Below are positions 52,971 to 60,500 of a DNA stretch of 64,000 nt, one piece after another. The notes under the pieces are model-generated. The model saw only the letters and a list, made by a program, of their open reading frames with translations, was not told where the DNA came from and did no database searches. A program made the position numbers and the translations under genes. Location: positions 1 through 64,000 of the forward strand of contig JBPOHI010000009.1 of the NCBI GenBank assembly GCA_052035735.1. Direction: 5' to 3'. The first letter of the stretch is position 1; every line of letters starts with the position of its first letter. This DNA comes from JAGPDF01 sp052035735. GTDB taxonomy: Bacteria > Acidobacteriota > Thermoanaerobaculia > Multivoradales > JAGPDF01.

Positions 52971-53468
52971 CTACTTGAGTTCCCGCACGATCTGACGCGC
53001 CCGCTCGGGGGTCAGATTCTCGTGGTAGTCGTCGTCGACCATGATCATCGGCGCGGTATCGCAGGAGCCCAGACACTCGAACTGAACGTAGGAGCAGCGT
53101 CCGTCGGAGGTTACCTGGCCCTCTCCGACGCCCAGCTCCTCGCCGATGGTCTCGAGGATCTCGCCCGAACCGCGCAGCTGGCAGGAGAGATTGGTGCAGA
53201 CGCGAATGCGATGCCGGCCGACGGGATTCACGTGGTACATGTCATAGAAGGAGACGACTCCGGCAACGCGCGCGACCGGGAGCTCCAGTAGTTGCGCCAC
53301 AGCCTCGATCGCGGACTCGGGCAACCACCCACCCGACGCGCGCTGCGCAATGTGCAAGGCCGGCAACGTGAGGGCTTCCAGGGTCGGGTACTTGGGACGA
53401 AGAGCGAGGATCTCCTCGATCGCGCTCTCCGGCAGGACTTCGCTGGCAGCTGTTCGGCCGGAGGTCAT
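52971..53468 (-). CDS. nuoE: NADH-quinone oxidoreductase subunit E
   Basis: 165 aa. Thioredoxin-like [2Fe-2S] protein with 'VCTNLSCQLRGS' (C-x4-C) and 'FECLGSCDTAPMIMVDD' (C-x3-C). N-terminal helical region 'GWLPESAIEAVAQLLELPVA' and 'VVSFYDMYHVNPVGRH' are normal for NuoE. ATG directly abuts the nuoA stop. In most operons nuoB, C and D lie between A and E; they are not here. Confidence 0.96.
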   Translation of the reverse strand: MTSGRTAASEVLPESAIEEILALRPKYPTLEALTLPALHIAQRASGGWLPESAIEAVAQLLELPVARVAGVVSFYDMYHVNPVGRHRIRVCTNLSCQLRGSGEILETIGEELGVGEGQVTSDGRCSYVQFECLGSCDTAPMIMVDDDYHENLTPERARQIVRELK

Positions 53469-53855
53469 CTAGTTGCCCCTCTGCGGGCGCAGGGTTTTGG
53501 CCACGACGTCGAGCCCGCCCTTGCGCCAGACATAGGCGTATCCGACGAGAATCAGGGCGAGGAAGACCATCACCGCCGAGAACAGCGGCCAGCCCCCCTC
53601 CCTGAGAATGACCACCCAGGGGTAGAGGAAGGCGGCTTCGACGTCGAAGACGACGAAGTCGATGGCAATGAGAAAGAACGCGATGGAGAGCCGCTTGCGC
53701 GAGCGGTCGAGTAGCGGCAAGCCCGACTCGTAGGTCGAGAGCTTGACGCGCCCGCCGCTGCGGCGGCCGGCGAACCACGAGATGGCCAGCAAAAGGCAGG
53801 CCAGCGCGAAGGCCGCGGAGAAGGCTACGATGACAGGGAAATACGCCTCTGGCAC
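53469..53855 (-). CDS. nuoA: NADH-quinone oxidoreductase subunit A
   Basis: 128 aa with a GTG start. Three helices; 'YESGLPLLDRSRKRLSIAFF' and 'IDFVVFDVEAAFLYPWVVIL' are the NuoA quinone-cavity motifs with the conserved Asp and Glu. First gene of the leftward nuo operon. I could not find a convincing -35/-10 pair in the 78 nt between it and the divergent glycosyltransferase. Confidence 0.95.
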   Translation of the reverse strand: MPEAYFPVIVAFSAAFALACLLLAISWFAGRRSGGRVKLSTYESGLPLLDRSRKRLSIAFFLIAIDFVVFDVEAAFLYPWVVILREGGWPLFSAVMVFLALILVGYAYVWRKGGLDVVAKTLRPQRGN

Positions 53856-53914
53856 GTGCGGAGCTTTTCACAAGGTCGCGGGCGAGAACAAGAGGTCCAA
53901 GTCTGAAAATGCTG

Positions 53915-53923
53915 TGCTATAAG
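53915..53923 (+). promoter_or_regulatory. extended -10 box before glycosyltransferase
   Basis: GTGCTATAAG includes TGCTATAAG, ending 10 nt before the GTG at 53934; no Shine-Dalgarno sequence between. Confidence 0.45.
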
Positions 53924-53933
53924 TTGCCGATTC

Positions 53934-54617
53934 GTGAGTCGTGAAGAGATCGTCGGGGTGATCCCGGCATTCGACTGTGGGCAGACCATCGGAGCGGTCG
54001 TCGCCGGGGTGCGCAAGCACCTCGCCGAGGTCGTCGTGGTGAGTGATGGGAGCCGCGACGACACCGCTGCAGAGGCCCGCGCCGCCGGTGCCCGGGTGGA
54101 GATTCTGCCCGAGAACCGGGGAAAGGGCTTTGCCCTGCGGCGAGGCATAGACCTCGCTCTCGCGCTCCGGCCGCAAGCGCTCCTGCTCCTCGATGGCGAC
54201 GGTCAGCACGACCCTGCGGACATCCCTGCGATGATCGCGGCCTGGGAAAGTGGAGCTGTCGACCTCGTCGTCGGAGCCCGGCTGCAGGATGCGAAGCGCA
54301 TTCCTCCTGCGCGCTACTGGACGAACTACATCGGAACCCGCATCCTCACCTGGATGTCCGAGCTCGAGCTCGAGGACTCCCAGTCCGGCTATCGCTTGCT
54401 GTCGGCGAATCTCGCGCAGCGCCTGCGGCTGCGCTCGGACGGTTACGCCGTGGAAACGGAAATGTTGATCAAGGCCGGGCGGGCGGGCGCTCGGCTGCGC
54501 CATGTCGCGGTCAGGACTATCTATAATGACGAGCAGAGTCACTTCCGTCCCCTGCTCGACACTCTTCGGATCGCCCTTGCCGCCATCCAGTTCAAAGTCG
54601 AAGACGACCCCGCCTGA
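53934..54617 (+). CDS. family 2 glycosyltransferase (dolichol-phosphate-sugar synthase-like)
   Basis: 227 aa, the single-domain GT2 length of DPM1/undecaprenyl-phosphate sugar transferases. 'VIPAFDCGQTIGAVVAGV', 'VVVVSDGSRDDTAAEARAAG', 'ENRGKGFALRRGI' and the metal-binding 'LLLDGDGQHDPADIPAM' (DxD) are clear; 'LEDSQSGYRLLSANLAQRL' is the acceptor loop. No C-terminal membrane helices, so it is a peripheral enzyme. It probably loads a sugar onto a polyprenyl phosphate or glycan. GTG start; divergent from nuoA. First gene of a five-gene group. Confidence 0.88.
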   Translation: MSREEIVGVIPAFDCGQTIGAVVAGVRKHLAEVVVVSDGSRDDTAAEARAAGARVEILPENRGKGFALRRGIDLALALRPQALLLLDGDGQHDPADIPAMIAAWESGAVDLVVGARLQDAKRIPPARYWTNYIGTRILTWMSELELEDSQSGYRLLSANLAQRLRLRSDGYAVETEMLIKAGRAGARLRHVAVRTIYNDEQSHFRPLLDTLRIALAAIQFKVEDDPA

Positions 54618-55554
54618 AGCTCAGGCCTATGCCGGGAGGTTCGGCCCGGCTCTCTCGGTCGACGTCGAAGAGTGGTACCACAACTGCTGGGTGCCGGAAT
54701 ACGTCGATCCGCGCTCACGCCCCGGCCTGCGCAACGAGCTCGACTGGCTGCTGCCCGAAATGGCGGAGAGCTTCGCGCGCAGCGGCGCCCGGGCGACGTT
54801 CTTCGTCCTCGGCGAAGTCGCCGGGCGCCTCGCGCCGCGCTTGCGCGAGCTCGCGGCGGCGGGGCATGAGATCGCTTGCCACTCCTACCATCACTTTCGC
54901 GCCAACACGCTGTCCCCGGAACGATTTCGCGGGGAGATCGAGGGCGCCAAGAGGGCGCTCGAGGACGCGGTGGGACTGGAGGTGCGTGGCTTCCGCGCCC
55001 CCGAGTGGTCCCTGCGCGATCTCACCAATCCCCGACTGAGGATCGTTGGCGAGGCCGGTTTCACCTACGACAGCTCGCTGATCCCGGCCGCGGGTGCTGG
55101 AGCTGCCGGCAACCCGCGCCGTCCCGTCCGCCTGAATTGGCCGCAGGGTCCGTCCTTGATCGAGATTCCACCGTTGACCTGGGGCGGAGCCCTCCGACTG
55201 CCCGCCGGCGGCTGGTGCGGACGTGCAGCCGCTCCGCGCTGGATCCTCGCCGCCGCCCGCGGGCAGCTGCGACGAGGAGGCCTGCCGCTGCTGGTTGTGC
55301 ATCCCTGGGAGCTCGTCGGACGGGCCGTCCCTGGATTTCTCAGCGGTTTTGCCCGCTTCTTTCACGAAGCCGCCCGCGAGGAGTTCGGCGAGCGTTTTCA
55401 ACTCACCCTGGCGGGATTGCCATGGAGGACGGTGGCCTCGGCCGCCGCCCTCGACTCCGCGCCGGAAAGGACCGAGAAGATGGCCGATCCAGGTTGCCTG
55501 CTGGCCCCGGTTCCGGGACGCGGCGAGGCCGCGACAATCGAGACGGGCAGATGA
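54526..55554 (+). CDS. polysaccharide deacetylase (NodB homology)
   Basis: 342 aa if the ATG at 54526 is used (92-nt overlap with the glycosyltransferase); TTG at 54577 (325 aa) is a likely alternative because recognisable sequence begins at 'ALSVDVEEWYHNC' about 40 residues in. The catalytic Asp/Asp pair lies in 'SVDVEEW', metal-binding His in 'EIACHSYHHFRANTL', and 'GFRAPEWSL' is the Arg/Ala/Pro motif. 'LLVVHPWEL' near the end supplies the last His. These proteins remove N-acetyl groups from amino-sugar polymers at the cell surface. No signal peptide is visible. ATGA overlap with fabG. Confidence 0.85.
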   Translation: MTSRVTSVPCSTLFGSPLPPSSSKSKTTPPEAQAYAGRFGPALSVDVEEWYHNCWVPEYVDPRSRPGLRNELDWLLPEMAESFARSGARATFFVLGEVAGRLAPRLRELAAAGHEIACHSYHHFRANTLSPERFRGEIEGAKRALEDAVGLEVRGFRAPEWSLRDLTNPRLRIVGEAGFTYDSSLIPAAGAGAAGNPRRPVRLNWPQGPSLIEIPPLTWGGALRLPAGGWCGRAAAPRWILAAARGQLRRGGLPLLVVHPWELVGRAVPGFLSGFARFFHEAAREEFGERFQLTLAGLPWRTVASAAALDSAPERTEKMADPGCLLAPVPGRGEAATIETGR

Positions 55555-56282
55555 GCGGCGGCGGGCGGGTGGCGCTGGTGACCGGCGCGAGCGGAGGCAT
55601 CGGAGCCGCCGCAGTCCGGGCGCTCGCGCTCCGCGGAGAGCGGGTCGCGCTGACCTACCTCAGCAACCGGGCGGCCGCCTGCGCGCTCGCCGACGAGGTC
55701 GGCGGCTCGGCCTTCGAGCTCGATGTCCGCGACCGATCGGCGATTCCGGCGCTGGTCTCGCGCGTGCGCGCGGAGCTCGGCGAGATCCAGATCCTGGTGC
55801 TCAATGCCGGCGCGACGCGCGACGCGCTGCTGCCGTTCCTGGGCGAGGAGGATTGGAGCGAGATCCTGGAGGTGAACCTGAACTCTGCCTTCCGCCTGAC
55901 CAAGGCGGTGATCAAGGGGATGCTCGCCCGCCGGTGGGGAAGGGTCATCGCGATTTCGAGCGCCAGCGGCGTCGCCGGCCAGATGGGCCAAACGCACTAC
56001 AGCGCGGCGAAGGCCGGGCTCATCGGATTCACCAAGGCGCTGGCCAAGGAGGTGGCGACCTTCGGCGTGACCGCCAACGCCATCGCGCCGGGATTCATCG
56101 ATACCGAGCTCTTGCGGGCGATGCCGGAGGCCAAGCTCGCCGAGGCTTTGCGCGGCGTTCCCGTCGGCCGGACCGGTCGCCCGGAAGAGGTGGCGGCCGT
56201 CGTCGGCTTTCTCGCTTCCGACGCGGCCTCCTACATCACGGGGCAGACGATCCGCGTCGACGGCGGACTGCTCACCGCCTGA
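55551..56282 (+). CDS. fabG: 3-oxoacyl-ACP reductase-like SDR
   Basis: 243 aa. Rossmann motif 'VTGASGGIGAAAVRALA', 'LVLNAGATRDALL', the catalytic Ser/Tyr150/Lys154 ('ISSASGVAGQMGQTHYSAAK') and 'NAIAPGFIDTEL'; the last is strongly FabG-like. It should reduce a 3-oxoacyl chain on ACP with NADPH. ATGA overlap with the deacetylase. Followed by an ACP and a hotdog dehydratase, so it probably belongs to a dedicated acyl-chain pathway rather than bulk fatty acid synthesis. Confidence 0.88.
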   Translation: MSGGGRVALVTGASGGIGAAAVRALALRGERVALTYLSNRAAACALADEVGGSAFELDVRDRSAIPALVSRVRAELGEIQILVLNAGATRDALLPFLGEEDWSEILEVNLNSAFRLTKAVIKGMLARRWGRVIAISSASGVAGQMGQTHYSAAKAGLIGFTKALAKEVATFGVTANAIAPGFIDTELLRAMPEAKLAEALRGVPVGRTGRPEEVAAVVGFLASDAASYITGQTIRVDGGLLTA

Positions 56283-56345
56283 GGCTCGCGCGCCTCCGGC
56301 GGAGCGTGCGCCGTCGCGGCGCCGGCTGGTCGCGGCTCCGCGCGG

Positions 56346-56354
56346 TGGTACCAT
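56346..56354 (+). promoter_or_regulatory. extended -10 box before ACP gene
   Basis: TGGTACCAT lies 41 nt before the ACP ATG at 56396, in the 113-nt gap after fabG. Confidence 0.35.
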
Positions 56355-56395
56355 CCTCCGCCAGGCGTACGCGCCGTGGATTCGAGGGAATGGAA

Positions 56396-56656
56396 ATGAA
56401 GAATCAGATCAAGGCTCTCCTGGTGGATCGCCTCAAGCTGGAGCGCGAAGCGGCTTCGATCGGCGACGACGAACCGCTCTTCGGGCCCGACGGCCTAGGG
56501 CTCGACTCAATCGACGCGCTGGAGCTGGTGCTCGGAATCGAGCAGGAGTTCGGCGTCGCCATCGACGATCAGCAGTCCGGCTCCGAAGTGCTCGCGACGG
56601 TCAACAGCATCGCGGACTTCGTCGCCGCCAAGCGCGCCGCCGCCGTCGCCTCCTGA
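56396..56656 (+). CDS. acyl carrier protein
   Basis: 86 aa from the ATG at 56396, which has GAGGG 7 nt upstream; an ATG 6 nt earlier is too close to it. 'GPDGLGLDSIDALELVLGIE' carries the phosphopantetheine serine (Ser38) in a DSID context rather than the DSLD of housekeeping AcpP, typical of specialised ACPs. 'EQEFGVAIDDQQSGSEVLAT' forms helix 3. It would carry the acyl intermediate for the adjacent FabG-like and dehydratase enzymes. Confidence 0.9.
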   Translation: MKNQIKALLVDRLKLEREAASIGDDEPLFGPDGLGLDSIDALELVLGIEQEFGVAIDDQQSGSEVLATVNSIADFVAAKRAAAVAS

Positions 56657-56673
56657 CTGCCCGGGGAGTCCGG

Positions 56674-57042
56674 TTGAATCTGCCGCACCGTTATCCCTTT
56701 CGCTGGATCGAGCGTGCGGAGAACGACCGCGCGCTGGCTCTGGTGAGCTCGGATTCGTGCTGGATTCGCGGCAATGCCCCTCTGCCGGTGGCCTTCGTCG
56801 CCGAGATCGTGGCGCAGGCGGCGGCGCTGCTGCTCGAAGATCCGGCGGCCGGAGCGCGCGAGCCGAGAGAGAGATGGCTGGCAGGCATCGAACGGCTCGA
56901 GCTGCATCGACCGGTGGTCGCGGGCGACCTGCTCGAGGTCACGGTGGCTGCGGGTCGCCGGTTCGGCCCCGCCACGCGGGTCGAAGGGCGGATCGCCATC
57001 GCCGGCGAAACCGTGGCCGAAGCGGTGCTGCTGTTGGTCTGA
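56674..57042 (+). CDS. FabA/FabZ-like hotdog 3-hydroxyacyl-ACP dehydratase
   Basis: 122 aa with a TTG start 17 nt after the ACP. 'LPHRYPFRWIER' holds the catalytic His5 position of FabZ, and 'LPVAFVAEIVAQAAALLL' the catalytic Glu44 on the central helix. The FPGHFP loop of FabZ is replaced by 'CWIRGNAPL'. It should dehydrate 3-hydroxyacyl-ACP; similar proteins occur in aryl-polyene and hybrid lipid clusters. A thioesterase-type role is a weaker alternative. It ends 15 nt before the tRNA-Leu 3' end on the other strand. Confidence 0.78.
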   Translation: MNLPHRYPFRWIERAENDRALALVSSDSCWIRGNAPLPVAFVAEIVAQAAALLLEDPAAGAREPRERWLAGIERLELHRPVVAGDLLEVTVAAGRRFGPATRVEGRIAIAGETVAEAVLLLV

Positions 57043-57057
57043 GAAGGGATGAAAGGA

Positions 57058-57144
57058 TGGTGCGAAAGGGGGGACTCGAACCCCCACGGCCTTACGACCA
57101 CAAGCTCCTGAGGCTTGCGCGTCTACCAATTCCGCCACTTTCGC
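57058..57144 (-). tRNA. tRNA-Leu (CAG)
   Basis: 87 nt including an encoded CCA (57060-57058). Acceptor GCGAAAG/CTTTCGC, D-arm GCG...CGC, anticodon stem CAAGC/GCTTG around the loop CTCAGGA (anticodon CAG, reads CUG), a long class II variable arm (TGGTCGTAAGGCCGT) and T-arm GGGGG-TTCGAGT-CCCCC. The long variable arm confirms leucine type. Confidence 0.96.
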
Positions 57145-57207
57145 GCTGACGTCATTGTATGGACCGGCACTCGAACCTGTCAACCGACGCGAGCGACGCG
57201 AGCAGTT

Positions 57208-57216
57208 TGCTAGAGT
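57208..57216 (+). promoter_or_regulatory. extended -10 box before der
   Basis: TGCTAGAGT, 41 nt before the ATG at 57258. Confidence 0.35.
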
Positions 57217-57257
57217 AGTCGAACGGAGTCGAGCGTTTTTCCTCTCCAACCCCTTTG

Positions 57258-58565
57258 ATGACCTCCACAGCAGCTGTCTCTATCGTTGGCCGGCCCAACG
57301 TCGGCAAGTCGACGCTGTTCAATCGCCTCGTCGGGCGTAAGCAGGCGATCGTCCACGATCAGCCTGGAGTGACGCGCGATCGCAACGTCGCGCAAGCGGA
57401 CCTCGACGAGGACTGGCCGGTTCTGTGGATCGACACCGGCGGCCTGATGTTCGACGAGGATCCGCTGGGGCTCAACCAGCAGGTGAAGAGCGCCATCGAC
57501 GAGTCCGATCTCATTCTGCTGGTGGTCGACGGCCGTGAGGGCGTCGTGCCGGCAGATCAACGGATCGTCGAGCAGCTGAGGCCGCTCGGCAAGTCGGTTC
57601 TGCTGGTGGTGAACAAGGGCGAGAGCCAGCGCGTGATCCAGGGAATGGGGGAGTTCTACTCGCTCGGTTATCCCGATCCGATTCTGGTTTCCGCCGAGCA
57701 CGGCCTCGGTTTCGAGGAGCTGCGCGAGCGCATTCGCTCGGTGCTGCCGCGGCGAATCGCCGAGCCGGTCGCAGGGGAGGCACCGCCAGTCGCCATCGTC
57801 GGCCGCCCGAACGTCGGCAAGTCCTCGCTGCTCAACCGGATCCTGGGCGAGAACCGGGTCCTCGTCTCACCGGTCGCCGGTACGACACGCGATCCGATCG
57901 ACACGCTGGTGGAGCGCGACGGCAAGCGGTTCCTGTTCATCGACACCGCCGGAATCCGCCGCCGGGCTAAGGTCTCCGGCACGCCGGAGGACCTCGCCGT
58001 GATGTTTGCGCGCCGGCAGGTCGAGCGCGCCGACGTGGCGCTGCTGGTGGTCGAGGCGCCTGCGGGAGTCACCAGCAGCGACCTGGCGATCGCCGGGGCG
58101 ATCTGGGAGGCGGGGCGAGCTACCGTCGTGGCGATGAACAAGTGGGATCTGCTCGACGACAAGACGCGCGAGCGGCTCGACGCCTCCTGGCCGAGGCTTG
58201 CCGAGATCCTCGCCGATCCGCCGCGGGTGAATCTGTCGGCCCTCTCCGGGCGCGGGGTCGAGAAGATCTTCCCGCTGGTGGAGGAGACGCGAGCCCGGTT
58301 CCGCGCCCAGTTGACGACCGGCGAGCTCAACCGGCTGATCGAGGAAGCGGTCGCGGCGCATTCCCCGCCGACGGTGAATCACCGCCCATGGAAGGTGTAC
58401 TACACCGCTCAGGTCTCTTCGGGTCCGCCGACGTTCATGATTTTCTCCAACCGCACGCTGCCGCACAGCCACCCCTACCGGCGGTATCTCGAGAACCGCC
58501 TGCGGGAGCGCCTCGCGCTCAACGGCATCCCCGTCCGCCTGGTAATCCGGTCGCGCGCCAAGTGA
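57258..58565 (+). CDS. der: ribosome biogenesis GTPase Der (EngA)
   Basis: 435 aa from the ATG at 57258 (a TTG one codon earlier is possible). Two tandem GTPase domains, the mark of Der: G1 motifs 'GRPNVGKSTLFNRL' and 'GRPNVGKSSLLNRI', each with DxxG and NKxD-type motifs ('LVVNKGES', 'VAMNKWDLLDD'). A KH-like C-terminal domain follows ('HRPWKVYYTAQVSSGPPTFM'). It acts in 50S subunit assembly. The first G4 reads NKGE rather than NKxD, a variation seen in some Der proteins. Confidence 0.96.
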   Translation: MTSTAAVSIVGRPNVGKSTLFNRLVGRKQAIVHDQPGVTRDRNVAQADLDEDWPVLWIDTGGLMFDEDPLGLNQQVKSAIDESDLILLVVDGREGVVPADQRIVEQLRPLGKSVLLVVNKGESQRVIQGMGEFYSLGYPDPILVSAEHGLGFEELRERIRSVLPRRIAEPVAGEAPPVAIVGRPNVGKSSLLNRILGENRVLVSPVAGTTRDPIDTLVERDGKRFLFIDTAGIRRRAKVSGTPEDLAVMFARRQVERADVALLVVEAPAGVTSSDLAIAGAIWEAGRATVVAMNKWDLLDDKTRERLDASWPRLAEILADPPRVNLSALSGRGVEKIFPLVEETRARFRAQLTTGELNRLIEEAVAAHSPPTVNHRPWKVYYTAQVSSGPPTFMIFSNRTLPHSHPYRRYLENRLRERLALNGIPVRLVIRSRAK

Positions 58566-58608
58566 CCTTTCGCGTGTCCCCGTCTCGACGGCGGCGGCCA
58601 GCCTGCCG

Positions 58609-58614
58609 TAGGAT
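58609..58614 (+). promoter_or_regulatory. -10 box (TAGGAT) before merR-family gene
   Basis: CCGTAGGATGC ends 12 nt before the ATG at 58627. Confidence 0.3.
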
Positions 58615-58626
58615 GCGCCGGTCCCC

Positions 58627-59100
58627 ATGAGTCCGAAAAAGGGTTTCAAGATCGGCGAGGTCTGCAAGCTGCTCGACATACAGCCGTATGTCCTGCGCTA
58701 CTGGGAGACCGAGTTCGTCGCCTTGCACCCGGCGAAGAGCCAGTCGGGGCAGCGGGTCTATGCAGAAGCCGAAGTGGCGGTGATCCGGCGGATCAAAGAG
58801 CTGCTCTACGACGAGGGCTACACCATCGCCGGAGCGAAGAAGAAGCTCGAATCGCGCGACTCGGAGCTCGCCGGCGAAGGCGAAGCGAAGCCGACGCTCT
58901 TCGATCTCGAGGCGCGAGCGTCCGCGGAGCCGGTTGCGGGGATCGATTCAAGCGCTCCGGACGCCGAATCCGACGTCGCTTCGGCGGCTCGGCTTGACAC
59001 CGCCTCCGCCGACCGGATAGAAAGCTTCCTTCGAGGTGTGGAGGAAGCGCTCGCGGAAGCGCGCGCCGCCTTGGCGGTCCTCGAGAGGCATCCCCGCTAG
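58627..59100 (+). CDS. MerR-family transcriptional regulator
   Basis: 157 aa. The N-terminal winged helix has 'FKIGEVCKLLDIQPYVLRYW' and 'QSGQRVYAEAEVAVIRRIKE', a standard MerR DNA-binding domain. The C-terminal part is Ala/Glu/Asp-rich with a coiled-coil end ('RIESFLRGVEEALAEARAAL') and has no conserved Cys, so metal sensing is unlikely. This small type is common downstream of ihfA/pheT in other phyla; the target here is unknown. Confidence 0.9.
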   Translation: MSPKKGFKIGEVCKLLDIQPYVLRYWETEFVALHPAKSQSGQRVYAEAEVAVIRRIKELLYDEGYTIAGAKKKLESRDSELAGEGEAKPTLFDLEARASAEPVAGIDSSAPDAESDVASAARLDTASADRIESFLRGVEEALAEARAALAVLERHPR

Positions 59101-59117
59101 ACAGAACAGCTTTCGGT

Positions 59118-59194
59118 CGGGACGTGGCGCAGTCTGGTAGCGTACCTGAATGGGGTTCAGGGGGTCCCGGGTTCAAATCCCGGCGTCCCGACCA
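59118..59194 (+). tRNA. tRNA-Pro (GGG)
   Basis: 77 nt with encoded CCA (59192-59194). Acceptor CGGGACG/CGTCCCG, anticodon stem CCTGA/TCAGG around loop ATGGGGT with anticodon GGG (59152-59154), T-arm CCGGG-TTCAAAT-CCCGG. The C1-G72 pair fits bacterial proline tRNAs. Confidence 0.96.
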
Positions 59195-59255
59195 GTTTCA
59201 AATCTCTCCTAGGCAAGCCGGGAAGCAGGTTCGGAAGTAGCGTTAGCGGCCGGTT

Positions 59256-59414
59256 CTACGGGCAGCCGCCTCCGACCGCCGCACTCCAGGCGCATACCTG
59301 GCCGGACTCGAAGCCGTCGGCGAAGACCCAAAGAGCTGTTGTTGCCTGCCAGACGCTGGCACCGTCGAGACCTGCGTAAAGGGTCCTCGAGTCCGGAGCC
59401 GCCAGTGCCAGGGA
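59256..59414 (-). pseudogene. 3' remnant of a secreted protein gene with DGFESG...W tail
   Basis: Read leftward from 59414, 52 codons give a chain containing 'APDSRTLYAGLDGASVWQAT' and ending in 'WVFADGFESGQVCAWSAAV' plus GGGCP before TAG at 59256-59258. 'DsrTLYAGldGasVW' is typical of a BNR/beta-propeller blade, and the FADGFESG...W stretch is the C-terminal tail common on secreted proteins of Acidobacteriota and some proteobacteria. An in-frame TAG (59415-59417) cuts it off and no start codon or signal peptide is found upstream. The remaining part of the 498-nt stretch 59195-59692 holds no gene I can support, only a TGCTAGCAT box at 59555-59563. Confidence 0.6.
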
Positions 59415-59713
59415 CTAGGCTTCTGCCCCCACCTTTCTGGCCGTCTGATTGGCGCCACCGAGTATAGGTCCTGCAGCTATTGGAGCCCACCCACCACAGC
59501 CTCCATGCAGTCCAGCCCAGCCGGCGGTTGCGTCTGGGGCGCTATCGGTTTTCTTGCTAGCATGCGACCTTGAACGCGAAGAGCTGGAAGACGCTCGCTG
59601 CGACTCTCTCGCGGCCGTCGCGCGCCTCGATGAGGTTCGCTGGGCGACAGTAGTCCTGCAGCGCGCCGTAAAGGTCGGCGGCTGATCTCCGCATGTCGGA
59701 TCCAGGTGAAGCC

Positions 59714-60421
59714 ATGAATCCCTTGACACTCGGCGCCGCGGTGATCTCCGGTGCGGGTTCCGGCATCGGCCGGGCGGCAGCGATCGCCCTGTCCGAGCGC
59801 GGGCATCCGCTGGTCTTGCTGGGCCGCAGCGCCGAGCCGATCCAAGCGACGCTCCGCGTCGCGGGCGGCAACGGGATGGCGCTGGTCGCCGACGTGCGCA
59901 ACGCCGAAGCGGTGCAAGCGGCGATCGAGAAGGCGGTCGCAGCCGGATATCCGCCGCAGGTAGTGGTCCCTTCGGCCGGGATCGCTCGCGTGGCGCCGCT
60001 CGCGACGATGGAGCCCGCGGTCCTGCGCGATACGATCGAGACCAATCTGGTCGGCGCGCTTTTCCTTTACCGAGCATGTCTTCCCGAACTCCTGCGAAAT
60101 GGCGGACATCTCTTCGCCCTGCTTTCGGTGGCGGCGAAGAAAGGGTTCCCGGACTGGTCGGCCTACGCGGCGAGCAAGTGGGGCCTTCGCGGCGCCGTCG
60201 CTGCTTTGCGCGAGGAGCTCGCCGGCACGGCGGTCCGCGTCACCGAGATCTATCCCGGGGCGACCGACAGCCCGCTCTGGGAGGGGGTGCCGGGGGAGTG
60301 GAACCGCGCGTCGATGATCTCCTCGGAGGCGGTCGCCAAGGCGATTGTCTGGGCGCTCGACGCTGACCCGTCCGCGAGCGTCGAGGAGATCCACCTGCAG
60401 CCCCGCGGCGGCAACCTCTGA
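59714..60421 (+). CDS. short-chain dehydrogenase/reductase
   Basis: 235 aa from the ATG at 59714, chosen for AGGTGAA upstream; an ATG at 59693 adds 7 residues. 'GAGSGIGRAAAIALSERGH' binds NAD(P), 'VPSAGIARVAPL' stands for the NAG motif, 'LLSVAAKKGFPDWSAYAASK' holds the catalytic Ser, Tyr and Lys, and 'EIYPGATDSPLWE' follows. Substrate unknown. It stands alone between the pseudogene region and the ribH promoter. Confidence 0.88.
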   Translation: MNPLTLGAAVISGAGSGIGRAAAIALSERGHPLVLLGRSAEPIQATLRVAGGNGMALVADVRNAEAVQAAIEKAVAAGYPPQVVVPSAGIARVAPLATMEPAVLRDTIETNLVGALFLYRACLPELLRNGGHLFALLSVAAKKGFPDWSAYAASKWGLRGAVAALREELAGTAVRVTEIYPGATDSPLWEGVPGEWNRASMISSEAVAKAIVWALDADPSASVEEIHLQPRGGNL

Positions 60422-60448
60422 ACTGCGCCGAGCTTCTCTCCGGGCGCG

Positions 60449-60478
60449 TTGACAGGCTCCGCGGCTACTTCGTAGACT
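60449..60478 (+). promoter_or_regulatory. sigma70-type promoter of ribH-nusB-leuS operon
   Basis: TTGACA (60449-60454), 18-nt spacer, TAGACT (60473-60478): the best consensus promoter in the window. The predicted start leaves a leader of only about 15-20 nt before the GTG of ribH, so there is no room for an FMN riboswitch. Confidence 0.65.
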
Positions 60479-60500
60479 TCTCATTTGAAAGGGGTTAATC

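Noticed and set aside
57058..59194. genomic island or attachment site between the two tRNA genes
   Set aside because: The genes between are der and a MerR regulator of normal codon use; no integrase or repeated tRNA 3' end is visible.
59449..59685. rightward 78-codon frame before the SDR
   Set aside because: Starts inside the pseudogene region, has no ribosome binding site or recognisable motif, and no codon-bias support.
60479..60500. possible FMN riboswitch before ribH
   Set aside because: The TTGACA/TAGACT promoter leaves a leader of only about 15-20 nt, too short for an aptamer of over 100 nt.
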